From Pratylenchus scribneri (taxonomy: Eukaryota > Nematoda > Chromadorea > Rhabditida > Pratylenchidae), in assembly GCA_030063045.1 (NCBI GenBank), contig JAQSEB010000085.1:186001-250000 (forward strand): DNA of 64,000 nt. The letters are read 5' to 3'. The notes beneath the pieces are model-generated. The model was not told where the DNA came from. It did not search any database and saw nothing but the letters and a program-made list of their open reading frames with translations. Shown here piece by piece: positions 21,301-33,452 of this stretch. A program made the translations under genes and the position numbers. Each line of letters opens with the position of its first letter. Position 1 is the first letter of the stretch.

Positions 21301-22605
21301 ATTTTATAGAGTGGAATTAAAAGCTTTTTAATAAAAATAAGAGAAAAAAATATGGCGGAAGAAACTAAAATCAGTATGAGAGAAAATTTCATATTTAAGG
21401 GTCAAGAATAAATGCCTAGATTGTAAAATTTGATTGTTTGGGTTTAAGAAAAATCTGCACTGAAATTTTAAATCCACAAAAATCTGTGCAAAAAACAGTC
21501 CCCAATATGGAATTTTGGAGTATTAAAAATTCTTTGCTTTTCTCATAGGAAAATATACAAATAGAATTTTTTTTGATATTTTCGAAGCAAAATTATTTAC
21601 CCTACAGTATACTTCTCAAATATAGCCGAATTTATTCTTTTACCTTAAGTCAAAAATAAAAATTAGAGAAAAATTGACATATTTTTTGCTTCCAATTTAT
21701 ATTCTAAATTCTATGAACATTATTGTTTTAGATTAAAATGAAATTACTGCTTTTTGTAAGGATTCAATTCTACAAAAATTATTCTAAAAAGTGTCGAATT
21801 ATTTCAAAGATCATTTAATCTGGTATTATGCAATTGACCTTCCCTTTTTCCCATGCCAATTCTTTCAAATCCCTTCCCAAATTCGAAACGGACTCATTCA
21901 TGGACGCACATTGAGCTAATCTTTCTCCTCCCCTCTACAGTTGCCCATTTGTGGCATTAATTCTTGCCCTTCATATATGAGCATGGAAAGGGGGAGGGGG
22001 AATGGCCACAAAGTCGTGCTGCCATCGCCAGCAACACCCACCCCAATGCCACCAATTGGGGTGAATGGACGGACCCGTGGCACATCCACTTAATCCTCCT
22101 TCACCCCATTTCGTTCATTGGCATAGAGCATTACGTCGAATCCAATATAATAATGCCTAATTGGCACTTCCTTATTTGGCCCCCTCTCCATTTCCCCATT
22201 ACTTTGCAAACCAACTTTTCACACTCAAACTGATGCTATGGCCCTATTGCTTGTAAAAGGGGAAATCCCCGAAATTGACAGGGACAAGTTGGGAAGAATG
22301 AGGGCACATTAATCCACTCATTCTCAGCTGCGACTGAATTATGAATGAATTGAGCCATAGGACGAAATGCCTTTCCATTGGGCATGATTCCTCCTCGGAA
22401 AGGCAACCGAAATTAAGTTTGATGGACATTAATAAATAATGAAGAGCATAATAAAATTGGATGAGAATTCAACAGAAAGGAAATGGGGATGAAGGGAAAG
22501 GGATATGTTGGATTGGATGGTATTGGATAAATTCGGAGAAATTATATATTATCTATTTGAAATGATTTATTTATAACATAGTTTATAGAAAATTTTAATT
22601 TAAGA
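15400..22605. other. Gene-poor region upstream of HMX
   Basis: No gene could be assembled. Open frames are short, overlap in several frames and lack splice partners (for example 15613-15902 and 20700-21143). A block at 18240-18620 has higher complexity than its surroundings and could be regulatory. It includes the hairpin element at 17787-17990. The region lies directly 5' of the HMX gene, so upstream control elements are expected somewhere here. Confidence 0.5.
17787..17990. repeat. Inverted-repeat element with telomere-like C-rich core
   Basis: CCGACATTTGCGCACTATTT at 17787 is matched in inverse at 17923-17947. GTGCGCAAATGTCG then recurs twice more to the right, up to about 17990. Between the arms is a run of CCCCTAAACCCATAG-like units (about 17835-17920). 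On the minus strand this gives many GGG and GGGG runs, a strong G-quadruplex candidate. It resembles degenerate telomeric repeat, though the nematode telomere unit is TTAGGC. No clean target duplication was found. Confidence 0.6.
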
Positions 22606-23170
22606 ATAAGTTTTCGGGAAAGTTTTAATTCTTACAGGAAAGATTTAATTCTAAGTTCTTTCCGGAAAGTTTTAATTCTAAGTTCTTTCCGGAAAGTTTT
22701 AATTCTAAGTTCTTTCCGGAAAGTTTTAATTCTAAGTTCTTTCCGGAAAGATTTAATTCTAAGTTCTTTCCGGAAAGTTTTAATTCTTTCCGGAAAGTTT
22801 TAATTCTAAGTTCTTTCCGGAAAGTTTTAATTCTAAGTTCTTTCCGGAAAGATTTAATTCTAAGTTCTTTCCGGAAAGTTTTAATTCTTTCCGGAAAGTT
22901 TTAATTCTAAGTTCTTTCCGGAAAGTTTTAATTCTAAGTTCTTTCCGGAAAGTTTTAATCTAAGTTCTTTCCGGAAAGTTTTAATCTAAGTTCTTTCCGG
23001 AAAGTTTTAATCTAAGTTCTTTCCGGAAAGTTTTAATTCTAAGTTCTTTCCGGAAAGTTTTAATCTAAGTTGTTTCCGGAAAGTTTTAATTCTTTCCGGA
23101 AAGATTTAATTCTTTCCGGAAAGATTTAATTCTAAGTTCTTTCTAGGAAGTTTAATTCTTTTTGGAAGTT
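22606..23170 (+). repeat. TTCCGGAA satellite array 1
   Basis: About 20 tandem copies of a unit of mostly 27 bp containing the 12-bp palindrome CTTTCCGGAAAG followed by TTTTAATTCTAAGTT. Shorter units lack the TCTAAG part. Copies at both edges are degenerate, as is usual for a satellite. The array is intergenic, unlike arrays 2 and 3. Confidence 0.9.
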
Positions 23171-24544
23171 TTTATTTCTTCTGTACTTTTCTTATTTTTT
23201 AGTACAAATAAGACGATTAATGAGCCTCTAAAATACAGATAAAAAATTATAAAAAAATTTTGGAAAAATTTAGGAGCCCAGAGACTTTATATTAAATTTT
23301 ACAAATTCATAAAATAATTAATAAATAATAAAGGAATATATTTAAAAGATTATTTCCTGCCAATATTCAAATTTATTAATTCCTTCCTTAGAAAATGGGT
23401 AAAGGGATTAAAAAGAATGGAGAGGAGGAAATTATGGAATTTGACACTTTTTCAGTGCAAAAAAAGTGCATTTGAAGGACGAAAATGTGCATGTGGCCAC
23501 CAACCATTATAGTATATTTTTTGTATGAGGATTGGCGAATAAAATGGACGTAAAATGGCCGGTCAAATCTCAAATTAATGTGGATAATGGAAGGAAAATG
23601 CAATGGCATTTTCTGCTGGACAATTTAAATCTCAAATTATTTCTTTATAATTTTTTGTCTTTTAAGAATATAAAACTTATAAAGGAATCCAATTTCAAGA
23701 GAATTAATAAATGAAGACCCGTTTCTATTCAATACTTTAATAAAAATTAAAAATTTATTTTAATTAATGTAAAAAGGAACTTAAAATATTTTAATATTAT
23801 TTTAGAATTTTTAACTTTAACCTTTAAAAAAATTCAAAATAAAAGTATAGAATTGAACGGAGATCCTCAGATCCTTGATGAGCATAAAATATAATTTCCC
23901 ACAAGTCAAAAAAATTGGTCTCACTGGATTTATGGTAGAATAGATTGATTATTTGTGTTAAATGAGGGTATTTAATATTAACAATGAATAATTTTGAATA
24001 TTAATTATAATTGGATTGCACAGAAAATTCTTCATAAAATTTTATAAAAAAAATTATTAAGAAAATTATTTAGAATTTTGAATAAAAATTGAAAAGAATT
24101 CTATAGTTTGGTTCTAATAAGGTAAATTAATTTCATGCCTTTAGAATAATTAGAAATTTTAAATTATTTTCAAGTTTAAATGCTTTTTCCAATTATAATT
24201 AAAATAATTCAAAAATAGTTCATCATAGAGGGATATATATACAACCTTATGGATCTTATTTTATTTATCTGTGTCAAAATTATGGACAATATTATGTTTG
24301 AAAATTGCCGTGGCCAAAAGCATCGAGACCATATACCTACGCATTCTGCGCCCTTTTCATCATATCCACCCCATGCCCTCCTCCCCCACCTAAAATCATC
24401 CAATCTTCATTAGCTATTTGGAAGGCCCTACTATAGATGAAGTTAAGATATTTCTTGCCACCAATCATCAGTAGCTTTTACTATAAATTTTCCATTTCTT
24501 CCCATGTATGAGAGGCCCACTCCTAATAAGTCTACAAAAATTCT

Positions 24545-27005
24545 ATGCTTAAGCTGATGCCATTGCTTTAACTATTTAAGCAGCTTAATGCCAAAATAGT
24601 GAAAATCCAATTGGAATGGAGTGCTTTGAGAATGGTAGATCCATTCAAAATTTGATCCTGGTAAAGTTAAGCTGATGTTGTTTTGCCCGTTTCCGCCCCC
24701 AGCAGAGGTCCACACATTCATTTATTAAGGAGCTTGATGCAAATGCCAAGAACTGGCGGATGAAGTCTGAACTCTTGATGACATTGATGGAAACCAATTG
24801 GATAGAGTGCTTCGAATGAGGGCGGAAAGATCCACATTGAATTTGATGGGGGATGAAAGTGATCGGTGGCCGAATTTCCTATTGATGAAGGAAAAATGCT
24901 TTTGCAACTACAAAAATCCCCGAGGCTTTTTTATACGACTTTATTTCCACCCCCTTCCACCCATCCAATCGAAACTTATTTGCCCCAAATTACGGATAAT
25001 GAATTTTTTGCGATACTGTACATCGTGCCTGTGCCACCAATTTATTGGGCAAGAGAAGATTGGATAAAGCCGGAGGGAATGCGGAGTGGAAGGGAGAATA
25101 TTATTGGGAGATGAATGTGGAAAAGAAAAATGGGAGAATGGAAAAAAAGATGGCAATTAAAGTTGGAAAATTGGAAATAATTTGGGAGGGGGAAATGGGT
25201 TAGCATAAAATTGCAAATTAAGTTTTAAGAAATGGGAAATTTTTATGAAAATTTATCCTATGCAAGATATACGATGAATATGGAAATGGGTTGATGAAAG
25301 ACTAATAATGGGTTTATATTTTTAAATATTTTTAAAGAGAATTTATTTAATTATTTAAAAGGTAATTTTATATCATTTTATTTTGAACCTATGGAAAAAA
25401 TGAAATTAGAAATACAGGTAAAAATTTAGTAAGAATGTCTGATTTTCGTTTACAAAATGGCTGCCTAAAAATGGGAACAAAAAAACTCAGTTCTTTGAGG
25501 TAAAAGGCAAATTTTCCGAAATTATTTTAACTTGAAATGTTTAAATAATATCCTAATTTATAGAGGAAAATCGGAGCTTTTGAATGATATATCACATTCC
25601 CATATTGGCCATTGCCTCAATTGAGTTATTGGCCAAAAACCGATTCATTGTACAAAAACAATGCATTATAATGTTTTTGATCAACAAAGAAACCCATCCA
25701 AATTCATGTTCATTAATAGTTAACTAATCATTTTTGAAGAAATAAATAAGAAAACACGCATTAGATCAATTGAAAATTATTTTATTATTTTCAATCCATT
25801 ACTTCTGCTTAATTGTTTACGCTATTTTTATTTTTGATAAAATTTGTATTTTATAGGATGCACTTTCTGCTTTACATTAAGACTTATTAGGAAATTTCGG
25901 GGACAGGGATGAGATCGGGATCGGAATTATTTAGAATTAGAATCCCATGGATGAGAACAAATTATTTTCGGAGACGAGAATTCTCGGTTATGAAATGAAG
26001 GTAAAAAATTCTGGGCATTCTTTAAGGGGCGGGGGCGGGACCCTCGCTGGTATACCCGCATTTTTGGGATTAAGGGAAGAATGGCCGGTATGAGGTTGGA
26101 TTCTGAGTTCTGACCAATTCAGTGGCTACCCAAAATGTTGTTCGAATTTTGTATTGTTTCGAAGTGATTTGAGCACTTTCAAAAATAAATTGATCAATTA
26201 ACTAATTGGACTTTCTTGGATTACACAGCAAATCATTTCTTAATTAATCCAACCCAAAATCCCTTCTCCGCTTGATCTAATTTTCTATATATCTCGAACC
26301 AAATCTTAATTCATTTAATTGTTTATGTTTTAATTATGATCTAATTGCTGAGGATAATGTCAATACAAATCAATTATATTTGCTGACGAAAAATAAATAT
26401 AAATGATCAACTTATTATTTTAAAAATACATAAAACATTTTTGCAAAAATTATAACCAATATTGATATCAAAAAATGCTGATAATTCTCTAAGAGATTAT
26501 GCCAAATCTGCGCAAATTATTCATAGAATTAGGCCAATGAAAATATTCATATAGAATGGCGAGACAAAAATATTATCTATTTGATTTGCTTTAATTTGAC
26601 TAAATTGGAGTATTTCAAAATTAGTTGAATGGATGATAGGCAGGATCATGAAAATTCTGGCCTAGTTTCTAAAGGATAAGATACTGTAGAAAAATGATCG
26701 CAGGGGAAAACAGCAGTTCAATATCCATTTAAAAAGATACCAAAATAAATAAGACCGAACATTTAATATTGATGAAAAGAAATCCGAGAGAAAAAAAGCG
26801 TTGAATTTGATTTGCGAATAGAGGAAAGTGATCGACGGCACAATTCCCCTTGTGGTAAATATGTATCTGTTTGGCATCTACAAAAATCCTCTGGCATTTT
26901 TCATTGGCTCCCTCCAATCGACATTTGAGGGCCCTCCCCATTCCCCCTCCCTTCCACAAAATTTATTTGCCCTAAATTATGGATAATAAATTTTGGAATA
27001 CTGTA
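24545..27005 (+). pseudogene. Three related degenerate segments, possible gene fossils
   Basis: Segments near 24545-24660, 24720-25030 and 26780-27005 share words in the same order: a GGAGCTTGATGC-like stretch, AATTGGAT, GAGTGCTT, TTGAATTTGAT, GGATGAAAGTGATCGG, CTACAAAAATCC, TTATTTGCCC, AAATTACGGATAATGAATTT and ATACTGTAC. The middle copy reads DDIDGNQLDRVLRMRAERST in one frame, then continues only after a frame change, so it looks like decayed coding sequence or an old transposon part. I do not recognise the source. Confidence 0.35.
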
Positions 27006-29885
27006 CTTTACACAGAGGGGGGAATAAGTGGGCGAATATTAATTATTGACAAATTAATGAAAAATGGGAAAAAATGAGGTTATTAAAGTTTGATTTAATT
27101 ATTTGGAAATTGAAGAGAGAAATTGGAATCTAAAAATTTGGAGGATTTTGGTTAGGACTGATCAGAGTATTGAGAGAGAAAATTGGAAATTGATCAAAAT
27201 TAATTGTTTAATTAATTATAGGGAATTTTATATATCTATTCAATAGAATTGAAATTCTTTATAAAAGAAAATATGGTCAGCAATTGCTTTTTATTATGTC
27301 TACCATTACAGTAATCCCAGGTGTTTTATAGTCATTTATACAGTATATATAGGTTAGGGAATTATATCCGGGGTGACATTCGCGCCTTTGAGCTATTTTA
27401 GACATTTTTGGAGTCCCAAATGTAAATTAAGCTAGGATGAGAACGGAAATATAAAAATGTGAATAATAGAAAACCATAAACAAGATTCAGCCAAAAAGAA
27501 GGGAAAGCCCGGAATTTCTTATTGAAAGGAGAATCCGAAATTTCCTATTCCTATTACCGTTCCCTTTTATCCCTAATTTAGATCTTCAGACAAAAATCTA
27601 ATCTCCAATCAAGGCCCAAACAAAAATTGTATGCATCCAATCACAGTAAATGCCACACCCCGGATTTATCTAGAGGGCCTTTTCCTGATAATGAAGATGT
27701 ACTGTAATTGTTGACTTCCTAACCCCTCCATTCTAACTTAAAGTCCTCTAAAGCAAAAATTCTATTAAAAAAAGAAATAAAAACGAAATAATTACCATCC
27801 TATGTCTAAACGAAACACTCAAAATAATTCTTTATTGCCAAGAATAGGTCTCAAAAATTTAAATTTATTGAATTTGCAATTTCCAATAGATTCATTTAAT
27901 TGGATTATTATTATAAGAATTAAGTGGAAACTATTAATTAATAAGAAGTTATATAAACTAAGATAATTTTAAGCAATTTAAACAACAAAATATGGCCTTG
28001 TCAGGCAACTATCATAAAATTGGCCATTTCCGGAATAAATCGAATTGGCCATGCCTAAAAATCGATTCGTTTTAGAAATTTCGGCTTCTATGTTCCATAA
28101 AAGAATTGGCATTCTACTTATAAAATTTCAAAGAAAGATTTTACCTGGACTAATTAATTAAAATACTTTAAACATAAACTAAGTGATATATAGCTAATAA
28201 TTGTGGCTCTTAATTCCAAAAGTTAAATGCAAAGAAGAGTAAACAGAATCAATTTCAATTGTGTCTTCTATTCTTCGATATGAAGCCTAGAAGCAATATT
28301 TTCAAAAATGGCTTTAGGCTTTGAATTACCTCATTTCGGAAAATGGCCAATTTTCTGCATTTTTAGCCATAAAATATTAAATTTTGATATATTTTTTAAA
28401 CTAGATTCTAATTTAGAGCTAATTTTGTGAGAGGAAACCTGACAAAACACTGACAGAATTGTCGCCAAAAGCCAATGAATATTTTGTGAATTGAGCTAAT
28501 GGGAATGATTGACACGGAATTCACAGTGAACGGACAAGTCAGCGGAGCCAATTAATGGAGAAACAATATTCACCGCATCTTGAATTTGTTTTAATATATT
28601 TAAATGATTTTATAAAATTTTTGAAAATTTATAAAATTTAATTTAAAAATATTCATAAATTTTTTATAAATTTTTATTCCAAAATAATTTTTAAAAATTC
28701 TATAAATTTTATAATTCTTATTTAATTATTTAAAATTATTATATTTTTTGCTGATTTAATTGTTTTTTAAATCAATCTATTTTATGCTTGAAATCAAAGC
28801 AATCCAAAATAATTCAACACTAAAACATACAAAAAGCATTTTGCTTCGAATTCACCACAAAATTGGCCCATTTGACATTGAATTTAGAATGCCATTTTGG
28901 GCATATCCAATTGTGATTTGTTTTGATTCCATAAAAATTACAAAATATATTTATTCCTTTTTAAATGCTGCAATAATTATGAATGAGCCTTACGGCTAAA
29001 GAATGATAAAAAAATTGTGAATATTTTTTTATACAGTACCCTCATTCCCAATTGGGATTTTCAAAAGCCCATCCATCAATCCTCCTTGCTTGGACATTAT
29101 TGGTTAAGAATATAAATATTGTAGAAAGAAAAAGAAAACATGCATTAAATGAATTGGAAATTGGTTGGCTCAATATATTTCTTGATCTTTTCGGTGTGCA
29201 CAGCAGCAGATAGGCTTATTCTAATGTGTATTTAATAGTTTTTCATTTTCACCTATTTACATCTTCTTTTTGCCTTTTTTGCCTTCCTAAATTGTATTTC
29301 TAGGATCAATTTTCTGCTGTTGCTTTGAAGCGCAGAGTTAAGCCTCAATTTTAAGCCTAGGAAGAGAAATAGGCATTTTTTAATTAATGAATTTAATAAT
29401 ATACATTTAATTTTTTGATTGGATAATTTGGTGGAATTAGCTTAATTTTAAAATAACCCAATAAAATAACCCCTCATTTAAGCCCAAATTTGGTGGAATT
29501 AGCCTAAAAGCCTTCCCAATTGACCCAATAACCCCTCATCAAACTTATTTAAGCCTAAATTTAGTGTCTTTTTTAATGTTAAAAAGCAATCATAAATAAG
29601 TGCTTATAAAAAGGGGGAAAAATGGAAGGGCGCCCTAAATTCGTTCACATTGGAATGTGAGGAAAGCGGCTTTTCCCATTTAGCAGAATTAGAATGAAGA
29701 AAAGCCAAGAGAAAATGGTGGATTTGAGGAGCCGGAGTAAATTTTGGAATCGGAAATTATTATTATTGGTATGTCAGTAAATATATTCTCATATGAGGAT
29801 TGGGGAATGGATGGATGGATATTATTGATGGTGGCCACAAATTTGGCCGATAAATAATGGAGGAAAGCGATTGGGGGGCATTTTA

Positions 29886-29899
29886 GGGGGGGGGGGGGG
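29886..29899 (+). repeat. G homopolymer, 14 bases
   Basis: An uninterrupted run of 14 G. Such G tracts are length-unstable and can form quadruplexes. Confidence 0.8.
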
Positions 29900-30302
29900 T
29901 GTTTGTGGCATTGGGCCAAAAAGTGGGTTATTTTTAGTGTCATACAATTAAATTAATAGGAGGACTACATAGTACATATATATAAAGGGAGCAATGTTTC
30001 GATTAAATATTTTAGAATTCGATGATTTGCCTTTTTCTTTGAGTTAGGCAATTCGCGAGAAAGATGAATTTAAAATATTAATCTTCCGAAATCCCCGCAC
30101 TAATCTACATTATATTAAGTCAGATTTTATATCCTCTTTGGATGCGCATTTCCATCCAGGAGAATTTTAATATGGGAAATAATTAAAATGGCAAAAAAAG
30201 TATTGAAATTGCCCAAAACAATGTTTTTTTTTCCTATACTTTTAATTCTTATATTCAATTGAAAAATCTCATCAAAACACATCATTTGATTTTATTTTGA
30301 CT

Positions 30303-30470
30303 TTATCTTTAACCAATTCTAACTTAGTTTTGAACCGAAATTGGTTTAAACCGTTTAATACCATTTATTATATACCATTCAATGCGTCTTGACCAGAGCT
30401 CTATCCAATTGTAAATTAAGGGCCTTAGGATAAACAATTGAACCGCTATAATCTTTTCGCCATTTTCAAT
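30303..30470 (+). repeat. Dispersed repeat family A, copy 2
   Basis: Contains TTTAACCAATTCTAACTTAG, TTGGTTTAAACCGTTTAATA, ATTCAATGCGTCTTGACC and a closing ACCGCTATAAT, in the same order as the copies near 9328 and 60068. Intergenic. Confidence 0.65.
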
Positions 30471-33452
30471 AATTTTTTTTTGTCATTCTCCAATTTTTTT
30501 GCCAAATTAGTTAATTCTATTTTTATATCCAATTTTGTAGAATAAATAGATGAATTTGGGTGGATAGATCATTCAATAATTTACAATTTATTTCTTACAT
30601 AAAAATAATTTTAATTCTAATTATTTTATAATAATAAATAGCCCCTGGGTCTAATATATGCATATGCAGAAATGGATGAAAAAAAATTCCTAAAAAATAT
30701 ACTTTCCTATTCATTATATGAATGTAAATTCCAAATAGTTCTGCTAAAAAAAAAACTCTATGGTCCGGGGATTAGCATTAAATTCTGCTTTAGTAGCACA
30801 GGCCTTGGTTTTTATATTTTAGGCAAATTATAATAAATAATAAATTAAGAAATATGTATTTATTTTTGTTAGGCTGCTGAAGATTTCGAAAAAAGCCTCA
30901 CTATAATAGCAAATTGTGTGGCAGATGTGATGGACAAATTGCCGCAAATTTGTGTTTGTGGTTGGTCTTTCCTAATTTGCCCATTCAATTGCCCATTTCC
31001 ATTTCCATTCATTTCTTCGAACTCATTTTTGTTTTTTGACGCCTTCCTTTTCCTCCCCTTTCTATACAGTATATTTTTGATGGGAAAACATTGGAAATTG
31101 GATGGAAAATGACCACAAAATAATATTTTTTCCAATTGAAAACAACAATTAACACACAAATAATTCGTAGTTTGGTATGAACAAAAATTCGAAAATGTGC
31201 TAAAATGGTCATTGACAATTTTAGCTTAAAATTAAACAAATTGCTCGAAAATTAATAAAAATTTAATCATTTGGATTTGAAAATAAAAATAATTAATTTA
31301 TAAAAAATTTTGAAAAAGTAAATTAATATTTTTGAGCGAAAAAATTGAAATTTTCTGACTGAAACAAATTAGAGTTTTATGGTAAAAAATCCGGACAATT
31401 TTGAGGCTAAAACCTGGTATTTTTGAGGCTGAAATATTTGGGATTCTTTATAAGTCAAAAATTTTGCGATATTGTGGCTAAAAATTTTCATATATTTCAA
31501 AATTCAAAGGCATTTTTGAGGTTAAAAAATTGGTATTGATTTAAATTATTCTAATATGTTCCAGCAATTTATCCAACTTTTATTTTTAATTTGGAAAACT
31601 GAATATTTTATAATTTATTATTTTTTATTTTTTCTCAAAATCAGATTGAATAAAAGAAATAAATATGTACCACTTTGTAGATGCATTTTCCCGTTCATTT
31701 TTCATCTTTAATTTATTGAGCATAAATACAAAAATGCTTCCTTTTCCTTTTCACAAATTGCCACTTTATTTGTGGCATTAATATATAATAAAATTACGTA
31801 AAAAAGCAAATATTAGAAGATGCTTTTTGGCCCCAATTTTGACGTACGAATTCCGTTGCCCCTTTTCCCCCATTTTGCCAAATCAAATTGAGGTGAAATC
31901 CATTCAAGGAAAGCAAATTAAAAATGGCATTTTTACTCATCTTTAATTTATTTTTTTGCAAATGCGTCAACAAAATATTGGCCTCACCAACAAATTCATC
32001 GTCTTGAGTGACCCCGCGGGCATCAAAGAAAACGACGTTGGAAATGACGGAAGCAAAATGCGCAGAAAAATGGCAGATTTACAAGAAAACGATGAAATTG
32101 GACGGGGCAAAAGGGCAACAAAACATTAAAAATTGCAAGGAGAGACAATTAAGCTCATCAAAAACAAAAAAAAAAATATAGGCCAAATTGACCGTATTCT
32201 TTTGGGGCCAATGTTTTAATTTGAGTGAATCTGACAATTTTATTACGTAATTTATTGGTAATGATCTATATAATTTGTGGATTGTGCCATTTAATAAATA
32301 GTCGACGACATATTTTTTGTATTGGCCTTAAATTTAAGAAAAAATGTTTAAAAAATTTTTGGGAAAAAAGAAATTATTTTAGTGGTGCTGAATTTTTAAT
32401 TGATCTGCATTTTTCCCTATTTATATCAAAAATAAATCAAAAAAAAAAAAAAAAAAAGAATTAAAAATAATTTGGGGCTCTCTCAACTTTACCCTTTTAT
32501 CACATTTTAAAATTAATTTGCTATACAAAATGAACAAATAAAAAATAAAATTGGCATTGCTGAATTCTCAGCCAACATAAATCCATTTTTCAATTTCTTT
32601 CAAAAATCCAAATTAATTCCATGCTAAATGGCTTATAAAAAATTGGCTCTCACTGGAAACTAATTTGGGTGGCAAATAAAATGGATGGAGCCTTTTTAAA
32701 TGGACGATACGATGCCGCCACCCGCCACCGTGTTTTTTGAGGGCTAAATTGGCTTGTTTTGTTTTTTTGCCATTGCCAAAAATCTGCCTTGTTGCTGCTG
32801 GACTGCCAATTTGAATGTGCATTCAACAAAATGAGGGATGGAATGAAAAAAAGCACAATTTTGGGAATTAAGTACAAGGAATATTTTGGGGAATATTTTA
32901 TTCATATTTTCAGTATATAAACTGTATTATTTTGCATTAAATTATCAAAAATTATACAAATCAATGTCTCATTTAGCTATTTCCGATAATATATAAATTG
33001 TTTAGTTTCAGACCATTGTGGAATTTAAACCAATTAAAAATATTGGCGAACTTGATAATGGGAAATTTCCCAACACTTAATTTCATAATTATTATTGTTG
33101 TGAATGAATTTGACCATCAAAAATGGCAATTATCTTGTGCACCGATCATTGATGTTTATAGCTAGTGAAAAAGGACGAAAATATAGTAAACTGTAAAAGC
33201 AATTTCATTTTTTGCCCAATTTGTGTTAAAAGCAAAAATCGTGTATATAAAGCATTTTATTAATGTCGATTAGCAAATTTTGGACAATAAAAAACAATTT
33301 ATATAATCGAAAGTGAATGGAAATTGCCTCAAAAGGATATTTGATATTATTCGGAATTGATAAATATAAAAAATGAAAGACAACATGCAAATTCATTGCC
33401 AATTTTATTGTTATTTTGGGCATCAACATTTTGTTCATTTCATCTTTTCAAT

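Larger units (their letters stand above)
23171..33452. other. Gene-poor region
   Basis: No multi-exon gene could be supported over 10 kb. It contains the fossil-like repeats at 24545-27005, a 14-G tract at 29886-29899, dispersed repeat A copy 2 at 30303-30470, and a long A tract near 32438-32457. A short protein-like stretch at 30873-30963 on the plus strand (AAEDFEKSLTIIANCVADVM) follows a TTGTTAG acceptor-like site but has no partner exon. Confidence 0.5.

Noticed and set aside
32613..32877. Two overlapping minus-strand frames (69 and 75 codons)
   Set aside because: No splice-site pairs, no motif, both frames open at once.
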